The translations under genes and the position numbers were made by a program. Shown one piece after another: positions 1-4,018 of a DNA stretch of 64,000 nt (its first letter is position 1; each line of letters starts with the position of its first letter). The notes under the pieces were generated by a model that searched no databases, had not been told where the DNA came from, and saw only the letters and a program-made list of their open reading frames with translations. The DNA comes from a virus: IMG/VR virus record IMGVR_UViG_3300032224_001146, positions 1 to 64,000 of that record; one strand, given 5' to 3'.

Positions 1-6
1 ATAATT

Positions 7-288
7 TTATTCCTCATAGTATTCGTCATCTTGACACCATGCTTCTAAGTGGTGACTTTCAATAATTGCCCATGCAGGAGCATAAGTTTCACCACGCCAA
101 CTTACGCCTTCAGGTAATTCAATTTTGCGTTCTTGACTATCTTCCCAGTATGCATCAATAGCATCAATACATGGTTGCACCATTGAAAGTGGAACGGGTG
201 GATAATGATTAGAACGCAATTGTATTGCAATTGAACTTTCTAAATCTAAATTCATTGTAGCAAGATCAGTGGAGAGATTATTACCCAT
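7..288 (-). CDS. Small phage protein, unknown function (93 aa)
   Basis: This is an acidic, soluble 93-residue protein that I do not recognise functionally. It has no signal peptide, membrane segment or Cys cluster. The middle carries a Trp/Glu-rich stretch (AIDAYWEDSQER, then GVSWRGETYAPAW) that looks like a compact folded domain, and it ends in an acidic DDEYYEE tail. The ATG lies 2 bases after the stop of the upstream gene at 291-476, so it is the last gene in this window of the unit transcribed from the promoter near 1260. The unit probably continues past the left end. Coding status rests on operon packing and on protein-like composition. Confidence 0.7.
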   Translation of the reverse strand: MGNNLSTDLATMNLDLESSIAIQLRSNHYPPVPLSMVQPCIDAIDAYWEDSQERKIELPEGVSWRGETYAPAWAIIESHHLEAWCQDDEYYEE

Positions 289-290
289 TA

Positions 291-476
291 TTATTTACCT
301 ACCTTTGTGTTGTAATTAATTGCGTCATAGAATCGGGTGACATCGAAGTTAGAATTATCTTTGCCAAACATTACTGCAAACTCTCTCGCTAAGTATCCAT
401 ACACTGCGGGGTGAGTTTTATCCTGCACACTAGCAAGAATTTCAGCGGTTGAAATATAATCTTTACGGCTCATCAT
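291..476 (-). CDS. MSRKDY-family small phage protein (61 aa)
   Basis: A 61-residue protein beginning MMSRKDYISTAEILASV, with a C-terminal FAVMFGKDNSNFD segment. The same architecture, an N-terminal M(S/T)RKDY(I/V)xTAEIL and a C-terminal FAxMFxxDNxxFDxxxF, recurs in the gene at 2438-2617, so the two are diverged paralogs. Similar short (M)xRKDY proteins occur in many actinobacteriophages, always without assigned function (from memory). The ATG overlaps the TGA of the 473-688 gene (ATGA), indicating translational coupling. It may be a helical regulator or host-takeover protein, but nothing in the sequence proves this. Confidence 0.75.
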   Translation of the reverse strand: MMSRKDYISTAEILASVQDKTHPAVYGYLAREFAVMFGKDNSNFDVTRFYDAINYNTKVGK

Positions 477-688
477 TTTTCTACAACCTTTCTTCCTTCA
501 CGATAAAATATTTTGGTATAGCATTTACCTGACGGCGTGTAGAGATTAACAGTAGAATATTTATCTGCGAATCCCCAGTCAATAAACTTTGCAAACTCTT
601 TATGAGCCTGCAATTCATCTGAGTATTGGAAAGAATAATCAGGGGTTTTATTCTCATCATAGGTTACAGTAATTTTATAGTTAGTCAT
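473..688 (-). CDS. Small phage protein, unknown function (71 aa)
   Basis: A 71-residue basic, aromatic-rich protein of unknown function. The pattern YKITVTYDENKTPDYSFQYSD near the start and VNLYTPSGKCYTKIFYREG near the end suggests a small beta-rich fold around a central helix (ELQAHKEFAKFIDWGFA). There is no membrane segment. It overlaps the upstream gene by 8 bases and the downstream gene by 4 (ATGA), consistent with one coupled operon. Its other possible reading, a random frame, is unlikely given the tight packing on both sides. Confidence 0.7.
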   Translation of the reverse strand: MTNYKITVTYDENKTPDYSFQYSDELQAHKEFAKFIDWGFADKYSTVNLYTPSGKCYTKIFYREGRKVVEK

Positions 689-905
689 TATCTACACCTA
701 CCCACATTGTTGCCCAAAAATCTGAACCCCAAGTAGAAATTTTTTCAGGGTTGTAAGTAGGGCGAACCTTTATTTTATAGCAGAAAGAATTATCTTCATC
801 TAACTGAGAATAACGCTCTGCGTATTGGATAATTCCATCACGATTTTTTCTAGCGAGGGAACGGCTACGATAGTATTTGCCTTCTAAGGCTTGTGAGATT
901 AGCAT
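681..905 (-). CDS. Small phage protein, unknown function (74 aa)
   Basis: A 74-residue protein, basic at the N-terminus (KYYRSRSLARKNRDG) and rich in Trp near the C-terminus (WGSDFWATMWVGVDND). I do not recognise its family. The start codon overlaps the preceding stop as TAATG (position 905), the coupling signal used throughout this block. It is the first gene downstream of a promoter-like element at 942-964 that lies inside the 40-residue gene above it, so it may be made from two transcripts. Confidence 0.7.
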   Translation of the reverse strand: MLISQALEGKYYRSRSLARKNRDGIIQYAERYSQLDEDNSFCYKIKVRPTYNPEKISTWGSDFWATMWVGVDND

Positions 906-1027
906 TATTTGCTACCTTCTTTCTTTGTTGTGTTATTGGACATTGTAGCAGATAGGACTGACATCGCCTTTTCTGCATTAGCCTTGCGTGTCGCAAGGAC
1001 TAGGGCTTTATACTCATCTAATTTCAT
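905..1027 (-). CDS. Short helical phage protein (40 aa)
   Basis: A 40-residue ORF, MKLDEYKALVLATRKANAEKAM and so on, basic and probably mostly helical, ending in a Lys-rich tail. The start is chosen because GAAAGGTC, a reasonable Shine-Dalgarno sequence, lies just upstream, and because the stop overlaps the next start as TAATG. Function is unknown. Its coding sequence also contains a complete copy of the early promoter element (942-964) and a 7-bp inverted repeat with a 3-base loop (982-998). The DNA may therefore be regulatory as well as, or instead of, coding. Confidence 0.55.
   Translation of the reverse strand: MKLDEYKALVLATRKANAEKAMSVLSATMSNNTTKKEGSK
942..964 (-). promoter_or_regulatory. 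Internal early-type promoter
   Basis: On the minus strand an ATGTCAG block (958-964) is followed, at exactly the spacing seen in the four leader promoters of this block, by TACAAT (942-947) preceded by TGC, giving an extended -10. It would drive the gene at 681-905. It lacks the CRP-like palindrome of the other promoters but has CCTTGCG-TGT-CGCAAGG (982-998) upstream. Confidence 0.5.
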
Positions 1028-1042
1028 TATTAGACCTTTCTA

Positions 1043-1198
1043 CTAGAGGCAATTTATGCAATTGCAAGATTTAGAACGGATAAGGTAACGGAATAACTCT
1101 AAGCGAGTTTCCTTATCTAATCCATAAGAGGATTTTACTCCGCCGTTATGGAAATCATGAACGATAGTAGAGAATAGAGTTTCATTTAGTGTAGTCAT
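1043..1198 (-). CDS. Small phage protein with C-terminal CxC motif (51 aa)
   Basis: A 51-residue protein starting MTTLNETLFSTIVHDFHNGG and ending KSCNCINCL, a Cys-rich tail (CxCxxC) that could bind a metal. Function is unknown. It is the first gene after the promoter at 1251-1273. Its start follows GAAAGGTGG, a strong Shine-Dalgarno sequence, and the 5' leader carries a 7-bp triloop hairpin. Too short for standard gene callers, but its position as leader gene of an operon with a clear ribosome binding site supports it. Confidence 0.65.
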   Translation of the reverse strand: MTTLNETLFSTIVHDFHNGGVKSSYGLDKETRLELFRYLIRSKSCNCINCL

Positions 1199-1218
1199 TT
1201 GAGACCACCTTTCTTTTT

Positions 1219-1235
1219 AGCGAGAGTTTCTCGCT
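1219..1235 (-). promoter_or_regulatory. 5' leader hairpin of the operon ending at position 7
   Basis: A perfect 7-bp inverted repeat with a 3-base loop, AGCGAGA / TCTCGCT, lies near the expected 5' end of the mRNA, between the -10 box and the Shine-Dalgarno sequence. The same architecture with unrelated stem sequences occurs at 2182-2198 and 3595-3611. A role in mRNA stability or start-site exposure is inference. Confidence 0.6.
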
Positions 1236-1250
1236 TTCTTTATACCTGAA

Positions 1251-1273
1251 ATTATAGCAGGGGGGTCTGACAT
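1251..1273 (-). promoter_or_regulatory. Early promoter A
   Basis: Minus-strand TATAAT (1251-1256), preceded by TGC to give an extended -10, with ATGTCAG (1267-1273) at the outer end of a 17-base spacer. The ATGTCAG block and its spacing are shared with the promoters at 2215, 3318 and 3625. No consensus -35 is present, which suggests activation by a protein reading the conserved block or the palindrome 38 bp upstream. Confidence 0.75.
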
Positions 1274-1311
1274 CTACTGACCAGTAATGCCTCAAATCGG
1301 ACATTTTGTAT

Positions 1312-1327
1312 TGTGATTAAAATCACA
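1312..1327. promoter_or_regulatory. CRP/FNR-like palindromic operator A
   Basis: TGTGA-N6-TCACA, a perfect match to the classical CRP-type half-site arrangement, centred about 55 bp upstream of the -10 of promoter A. 38 bases separate it from the ATGTCAG block. Three related copies occur upstream of the other early promoters. Confidence 0.7.
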
Positions 1328-1377
1328 CGACCAATTCACGCTCAAAAATCCCATGTGTTTAACATCACACCCTTAAG

Positions 1378-1436
1378 CGACACGCCCGAGCCCGCTTCTT
1401 TTGCGGGCCAGCTTGATTTTGTCAAGCCGACACGCC
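1378..1436 (-). terminator. Paired-hairpin 3' element flanked by CGACACGCC
   Basis: Directly after the stop codon at 1438 the minus strand reads GGCGTGTCG, a 6-bp hairpin (1411-1416 with 1422-1427), a 6-bp GC-rich hairpin (1390-1395 with 1403-1408), then GGCGTGTCG again. No U-run follows, so it is not a textbook intrinsic terminator. A similar element follows the operon that ends at 2380. Its position fits transcription termination or 3'-end protection. Confidence 0.5.
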
Positions 1437-1437
1437 G

Positions 1438-1602
1438 TTACATTCCTAAAATATATTCCATCGGATCTTCATCGGCGGGAATGCAAGAACAGGTTTCAAC
1501 ATCAAAATTATTATCATTACCAAAGAAAATAAATCCTGCACCATTGCATTCATCACATTCAATTCCAATAACATTTTTTAATTCATCTAAAATGTTTCCC
1601 AT
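1438..1602 (-). CDS. Small Cys-cluster (zinc-finger-like) protein (54 aa)
   Basis: A 54-residue acidic protein with CDECNGAGF at residues ~16-24 and CSC near residue 40. The CxxCxGxG-like element resembles the zinc knuckles of DnaJ-type proteins, so metal binding is likely. Partner and role are unknown. The start codon is preceded by AGGAGA within the end of the upstream gene, a good ribosome binding site. It is the last gene of the unit driven by promoter B and is followed at once by the paired-hairpin element. It was found by reading the minus strand, being below the usual length cutoff. Confidence 0.7.
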   Translation of the reverse strand: MGNILDELKNVIGIECDECNGAGFIFFGNDNNFDVETCSCIPADEDPMEYILGM

Positions 1603-1605
1603 TTT

Positions 1606-1806
1606 TTATTCTCCTGTCTTTACTGCTAAATAGCGGTAAGTATTTTTTCCAAAATTGCGTGGAGAGATTTCCACTAGATAAGTATCTGATTCAGAATACC
1701 AGACATCATTATTTTTTTCGGCTGAAATAATTTCACCCGTTACAGAACCAGAATAATAAGTTTTTCCCACTAGGAGACTTTCTACTGTATAAGTATTAGC
1801 CGACAT
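1606..1806 (-). CDS. Small beta-rich phage protein (66 aa)
   Basis: A 66-residue protein of unknown function. The sequence VGKTYYSGSVTGEIISAE followed by WYSESDTYLVEI and NTYRYLAVKTG reads as a small SH3-like or other all-beta domain, but I cannot name the family. It is coupled to the upstream gene by TAATG at 1806 and lies 3 bases before the next gene. No membrane or secretion signal is seen. Confidence 0.7.
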   Translation of the reverse strand: MSANTYTVESLLVGKTYYSGSVTGEIISAEKNNDVWYSESDTYLVEISPRNFGKNTYRYLAVKTGE

Positions 1807-1949
1807 TAGTTAGCCTCCTTAGTAGTAAATAAAGCACCTTCTTGAAATAAACCAATTTCAAGGTCTAGCATTTCATTTGGAGTGGCTTCGGATAAATCTA
1901 CCCAACCAGCACCATTTTCATTCATTCTAAAAATTTCAATGTAACCCAT
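1806..1949 (-). CDS. Small acidic phage protein (47 aa)
   Basis: A 47-residue ORF, MGYIEIFRMNENGAGWVDL onwards, acidic and probably globular, function unknown. Its stop overlaps the next start as TAATG and its start lies 5 bases after the stop of the 1955-2164 gene, so it sits in a fully packed four-gene operon. The ribosome binding site upstream is weak (GGGAGT-like, in the end of the preceding gene), consistent with translation by coupling. Confidence 0.65.
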   Translation of the reverse strand: MGYIEIFRMNENGAGWVDLSEATPNEMLDLEIGLFQEGALFTTKEAN

Positions 1950-1954
1950 TATGA

Positions 1955-2164
1955 TTACTCCCAACTTCTAGTAGTAGCAATTACTACACGCTTACTAGGC
2001 ACATAGTTTTCTAATTCAACTAAATTAGTTTCAAGGATAATTCCACCTTTAGCAACTAAGTAGTCAAGATGCGAATTAGCATCTAATTCTGTGTTACAGA
2101 GAACACCTAAGCAAGTTCCGAATTCTTTTTCGGAGTATTGAACTTTATACGATAATTTGAACAT
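1955..2164 (-). CDS. Small phage protein, unknown function (69 aa)
   Basis: First gene of the promoter B operon. The 69-residue product starts MFKLSYKVQYSEKEFG and has an alternating beta pattern followed by a helix (TELDANSHLDYLVAKGG) and a final strand (RVVIATTRSWE), a small alpha/beta fold reminiscent of ferredoxin-like mini-domains. The family is not recognised. AGAAAGGAACTTAA just upstream supplies a ribosome binding site, and a 7-bp triloop hairpin precedes it in the leader. Confidence 0.75.
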   Translation of the reverse strand: MFKLSYKVQYSEKEFGTCLGVLCNTELDANSHLDYLVAKGGIILETNLVELENYVPSKRVVIATTRSWE

Positions 2165-2181
2165 TTAAGTTCCTTTCTAGT

Positions 2182-2198
2182 TTGAGAACCTTTCTCAA
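2182..2198 (-). promoter_or_regulatory. 5' leader hairpin of the promoter B operon
   Basis: TTGAGAA-N3-TTCTCAA, a perfect 7-bp stem with a 3-base loop near the predicted 5' end of the transcript. Its stem sequence differs from those at 1219 and 3595, but geometry and position are the same. Confidence 0.6.
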
Positions 2199-2214
2199 CT
2201 TTCTTTATACTAGA

Positions 2215-2237
2215 AGTATAACAGAGACCACTGACAT
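2215..2237 (-). promoter_or_regulatory. Early promoter B
   Basis: Minus-strand TATACT (2215-2220) preceded by TGT (extended -10), with the ATGTCAG block at 2231-2237 closing the 17-base spacer. It drives the four genes from 2164 down to 1438. Confidence 0.75.
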
Positions 2238-2274
2238 TTTGACCCGTTTTTCGGGCGTGTCGGAAATCTTTTTT

Positions 2275-2290
2275 TGTGATTTACGCCACA
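2275..2290. promoter_or_regulatory. CRP/FNR-like operator B
   Basis: TGTGATTTACGCCACA, matching TGTGA-N6-TCACA except for one base in the right half-site. It is 37 bases from the ATGTCAG block of promoter B and identical to the copy at 3675-3690. Confidence 0.65.
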
Positions 2291-2329
2291 TCCAGGGAAT
2301 TAGATAAATTCGGACATAAGAGACAAATC

Positions 2330-2377
2330 GCCCGCAAAAGATACGGGCAGCATCGCCTTTTGTCAAGGCGACACGCC
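2330..2377 (-). terminator. Paired-hairpin 3' element, second copy
   Basis: Downstream of the last ORF of the promoter C operon the minus strand reads GGCGTGTCG (2369-2377), a hairpin (2354-2359 with 2365-2370) and a GC-rich hairpin (2330-2334 with 2344-2348). The first 20 bases are clearly related to those at 1417-1436, including CTTGACAAAA. It is likely a 3'-end element; no U-run is present. Confidence 0.5.
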
Positions 2378-2379
2378 GT

Positions 2380-2451
2380 TTATTCTAAAATATCTTTTAA
2401 AAGCTTTTCGATGTCTTCTAAAATTTCTTCTAGATCTTTATCGGTCCCCAT
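2380..2451 (-). CDS. Possible 23-residue helical microprotein
   Basis: A tiny ORF, MGTDKDLEEILEDIEKLLKD plus three residues, that overlaps the end of the 2438-2617 gene by 14 bases and ends where the paired-hairpin element begins. The heptad-like Leu/Ile spacing predicts an amphipathic acidic helix. GAGAGGCC upstream could serve as ribosome binding site. It is too short to be certain and could be untranslated 3' sequence. Confidence 0.3.
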   Translation of the reverse strand: MGTDKDLEEILEDIEKLLKDILE

Positions 2452-2617
2452 TTAGGCAGGCCTCTCTAAACTTTTCGAAATCAAATCTTTCGTTATCTGC
2501 AGAGAACATGCTAGCAAATTCATCCACGAGGTCTTCAAATAAAAATTCGTCAGCTATGAGGTCCCTATACGAAGAAAGAATCTCAGCGGTGTTAACGTAG
2601 TCTTTACGTGTCATCAT
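2438..2617 (-). CDS. MTRKDY-family small phage protein (59 aa)
   Basis: A 59-residue protein, MMTRKDYVNTAEILSSY at the N-terminus and FASMFSADNERFDFEKF near the C-terminus. It is a paralog of the protein at 291-476, with the same conserved ends and a different middle. The second half resembles a short helical domain. It starts by TAATG overlap with the upstream membrane peptide gene. Function is unknown; recurrence in two separately controlled operons of one phage suggests related but non-identical targets or timing. Confidence 0.7.
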   Translation of the reverse strand: MMTRKDYVNTAEILSSYRDLIADEFLFEDLVDEFASMFSADNERFDFEKFREACLNGDR

Positions 2618-2727
2618 TAGTTAAGTCCGCCATTCTTTAGGTCTTTTATCATGAGCACTACTAGTGGGACGGTTACCCCTACTAGGGCCAATTGTACTAG
2701 GCTAGTTAGTATACGGTTAACAGTCAT
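2617..2727 (-). CDS. Single-span membrane microprotein (36 aa)
   Basis: A 36-residue product whose central part (LTSLVQLALVGVTVPLVVLMI, residues ~7-27) is a clear transmembrane helix, followed by a short basic tail (KDLKNGG). It is too small for a classical holin but could be a membrane-disturbing or superinfection-exclusion peptide. It is coupled on both sides by TAATG. The translation is unambiguous but expression is inferred only from operon position. Confidence 0.6.
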   Translation of the reverse strand: MTVNRILTSLVQLALVGVTVPLVVLMIKDLKNGGLN

Positions 2728-2819
2728 TATTCACACTCTCCACAATAACACTTGCCCAATTCTTTATTATTGCATTCCTCTTTAGTTAGGGAAGGCTCCC
2801 ATTTATTCATTGTATCCAT
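2727..2819 (-). CDS. Cys-rich microprotein (30 aa)
   Basis: A 30-residue ORF ending GKCYCGECE, with an earlier Cys (EECNNKE), so four Cys residues in half the chain could form a metal site. It is coupled to the downstream membrane peptide by TAATG and starts at 2819, one base before the stop of the upstream gene. Function is unknown. Similar short Cys-rich proteins recur in this window (1043, 1438, 4453). Confidence 0.5.
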   Translation of the reverse strand: MDTMNKWEPSLTKEECNNKELGKCYCGECE

Positions 2820-2972
2820 TTACTTACGCTTCTTTCTCTTGCGTAGTACTAATACGGCTACTACTAGGGCGGTTACGATAAATGTACGCCATGGTAGATA
2901 GACATCTCCCATGTATGAGGTAAAGTCCATGCCCCAATTAGTAAACTGTATGTGTAATAGATTAAGTTCCAT
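2820..2972 (-). CDS. Single-span membrane protein with basic tail (50 aa)
   Basis: A 50-residue product with an N-terminal amphipathic part, a transmembrane helix (WRTFIVTALVVAVLVL, residues ~28-43) and a very basic C-terminus (RKRKKRK). One membrane span followed by a positively charged tail is seen in phage accessory holins and in inner-membrane effector peptides, but its place in an early-type operon argues against a simple lysis role. It lies between the 2993-3202 gene and the Cys-rich microprotein. Confidence 0.6.
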   Translation of the reverse strand: MELNLLHIQFTNWGMDFTSYMGDVYLPWRTFIVTALVVAVLVLRKRKKRK

Positions 2973-2992
2973 TTTATTTATTTCCTATTCTT

Positions 2993-3202
2993 TTAGTTGT
3001 TAAACATTGCTAGTAGTTCATCCACTTGCTTATCGCTTAAGTGGTCTATTTGTATTGCGTTAGCAAAACCGAAGATGTCCTCTTCTGTAGGGTCTACCTC
3101 TACCTCTTCATCTAGGTAGATGTATGCGTCAGCGATGTCTGACTGTATAGTCTCCCACTTATTAGCAGGGCGGTTATTGAAAGAGTTGTATGTGTATGAC
3201 AT
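2993..3202 (-). CDS. Acidic small phage protein (69 aa)
   Basis: The first gene of the promoter C operon encodes a 69-residue, strongly acidic protein with a helical C-terminal half (EEDIFGFANAIQIDHLSDKQVDELLAMF, given here as two segments about residues 40-67). The final part resembles a helix-turn-helix-sized bundle without DNA-binding charge. Function is unknown; acidic early phage proteins are often inhibitors of nucleic-acid-binding host proteins, which is only a possibility here. AAAAGGAAATTAATTCA precedes the ATG. Confidence 0.7.
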   Translation of the reverse strand: MSYTYNSFNNRPANKWETIQSDIADAYIYLDEEVEVDPTEEDIFGFANAIQIDHLSDKQVDELLAMFNN

Positions 3203-3236
3203 TGAATTAATTTCCTTTTCTTTTAGTTAATTGTTG

Positions 3237-3289
3237 AGAGTTTTATTTGCTAGGCTCACCTTTCGGATTATTTGCTAGGCTCAAACTCT
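3237..3289 (-). promoter_or_regulatory. Long structured 5' leader with a 14-base direct repeat
   Basis: The leader of the promoter C transcript contains two copies of the 14-mer ATTTGCTAGGCTCA (3245-3258 and 3270-3283, plus-strand reading), bracketed by a 7-bp inverted repeat (AGAGTTT at 3237-3243, AAACTCT at 3283-3289). It replaces the compact triloop hairpin of the other three leaders. The repeat could be a binding site for a regulatory protein or RNA. Confidence 0.5.
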
Positions 3290-3317
3290 TTTATTCTTAT
3301 TTAATTGTTATAGTAGA

Positions 3318-3340
3318 ATACTACCATAGGGGTCTGACAT
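3318..3340 (-). promoter_or_regulatory. Early promoter C
   Basis: Minus-strand TAGTAT (3318-3323) preceded by TGG, with the ATGTCAG block at 3334-3340 and the same 17-base spacer as the other early promoters. Just upstream is a GC-rich dyad (CCCCCTAAAATGGGGG on the minus strand). It drives the genes from 3202 down to 2380. Confidence 0.7.
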
Positions 3341-3367
3341 TTACCCCCATTTTAGGGGGTGTGTTTA

Positions 3368-3383
3368 TGTGATTTATCTCACA
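3368..3383. promoter_or_regulatory. CRP/FNR-like operator C
   Basis: TGTGATTTATCTCACA, a perfect TGTGA-N6-TCACA site, 27 bases from the ATGTCAG block of promoter C. It overlaps the last codons and the stop of the 3374-3577 gene. Confidence 0.7.
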
Positions 3384-3577
3384 CGATTAGCGAAGACCCA
3401 CTTACTCTCATTAGGAGAGAGGTAGCGGTGAGAGACAAGACCCTCTGAGGCTACCATAGCAACATACGCCATACGGCTAATGTAGTTACCATTAGCAAGG
3501 CGGAACACATTATTATCCTTAGTGTTAGAGGATGACATAGAGTGATTTGGCTCTACTACTACTGTTAGTGAATTCAT
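3374..3577 (-). CDS. Small phage protein, unknown function (67 aa)
   Basis: A 67-residue protein, the only gene between promoters D and C and so a single-gene unit nearest the strand switch. The segment NVFRLANGNYISRMAYVAMVASEGLVSHRYLSPNES has the look of a small domain with a basic surface (isolated Arg and His residues), compatible with nucleic-acid binding but not diagnostic. AAAGAAAGGAATTCACA upstream supplies the ribosome binding site. As the first gene of the block it would be a reasonable candidate for an early regulator; this is inference from position. Confidence 0.7.
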   Translation of the reverse strand: MNSLTVVVEPNHSMSSSNTKDNNVFRLANGNYISRMAYVAMVASEGLVSHRYLSPNESKWVFANRVR

Positions 3578-3594
3578 TGTGAATTCCTTTCTTT

Positions 3595-3611
3595 ATTGAC
3601 ACCTTGTCAAT
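3595..3611 (-). promoter_or_regulatory. 5' leader hairpin of the 3374-3577 gene
   Basis: ATTGACA-N3-TGTCAAT, a perfect 7-bp stem with a 3-base loop between the -10 of promoter D and the ribosome binding site. It is the third example of this leader design. Confidence 0.6.
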
Positions 3612-3624
3612 TTCTTATAGTGTA

Positions 3625-3647
3625 ACTATAACACACCCCACTGACAT
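3625..3647 (-). promoter_or_regulatory. Early promoter D
   Basis: Minus-strand TATAGT (3625-3630) preceded by TGT, with ATGTCAG at 3641-3647. Here the base run before the block (TTGAAA) could also act as a -35. The dyad TTTCAACTTGAAA lies directly upstream. Confidence 0.75.
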
Positions 3648-3674
3648 TTTCAAGTTGAAACACGGCGTGTCGCA

Positions 3675-3690
3675 TGTGATTTACGCCACA
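3675..3690. promoter_or_regulatory. CRP/FNR-like operator D
   Basis: TGTGATTTACGCCACA, identical to operator B. It is 27 bases from the ATGTCAG block, as in unit C. Confidence 0.65.
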
Positions 3691-3714
3691 TTTATTTATG
3701 GTCGCACTATCTAT

Positions 3715-3735
3715 TTATCCACAGCCTGTGGATAT
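3715..3735. other. Inverted DnaA-box-like palindrome at the strand switch
   Basis: TTATCCACA (3715-3723), an exact match to the DnaA-box consensus, is followed after three bases by TGTGGATAT, its near-perfect inverse. Together they form a 19-bp perfect palindrome with a single central base (3716-3734). It lies between the minus-strand early block and the first plus-strand gene, beside A/T-rich DNA (3745-3820). That is a natural place for a replication origin or a replication/transcription switch, although no replication genes are visible here. Confidence 0.5.
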
Positions 3736-3822
3736 CTCGTATCATGCATCATAAAAATATATTAACATTTTGTGAAATCTGAATTCCTAGTCAACCAGAA
3801 CATAATATGATATTATATACAC

Positions 3823-3933
3823 ATGCCATCACACAGAATAGTAAAATGCGAAGTATGTGGGCGGGAACTAGAAGTAAGATCTGGTTTTGCTCATAAGACA
3901 CTATACAATCATATGAAAGAACATAAGTTATAA
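3823..3933 (+). CDS. C2H2-like zinc-finger microprotein (36 aa)
   Basis: A 36-residue ORF, MPSHRIVKCEVCGRELEVRS onwards, ending YNHMKEHKL. The CxxC (CEVC) and HxxxH (HMKEH) pairs are spaced like a single C2H2 zinc finger and the chain is basic, so nucleic-acid binding is plausible. TATTAT (3811-3816) lies six bases before the ATG with no Shine-Dalgarno sequence, suggesting a leaderless mRNA. It heads a three-gene plus-strand cluster. Too short for routine gene calling but the motif is persuasive. Confidence 0.6.
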   Translation: MPSHRIVKCEVCGRELEVRSGFAHKTLYNHMKEHKL

Positions 3934-3940
3934 TTAAGCT

Positions 3941-4018
3941 ATGAATCTATTACAAGCTGCAATCATCTTTGGTCCTATGATCATATTAACTATTATATGG
4001 TGGGACGATATTAAGTGA
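3941..4018 (+). CDS. Single-span membrane microprotein (25 aa)
   Basis: A 25-residue peptide, MNLLQAAIIFGPMILLTIIW followed by WDDIK, which is essentially one transmembrane helix. It begins 8 bases after the zinc-finger gene and its TGA overlaps the GTG start of the next gene (GTGA), a strong sign of translational coupling. Function is unknown. Confidence 0.5.
   Translation: MNLLQAAIIFGPMIILTIIWWDDIK

Noticed and set aside
1378-1436. The CTTGACA in the paired-hairpin element as a promoter -35
   Set aside because: In the first copy no -10 lies at a proper distance. In the second a weak TATCTT occurs, but only within the stem-loop. A structural role fits both copies better.
1313-1633. A 106-residue plus-strand frame over operator A and the Cys-cluster gene
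   Set aside because: It overlaps a minus-strand gene with a clear ribosome binding site, the paired hairpins and the operator, has no ribosome binding site of its own, and its composition is Ser/Pro/Lys-rich noise.
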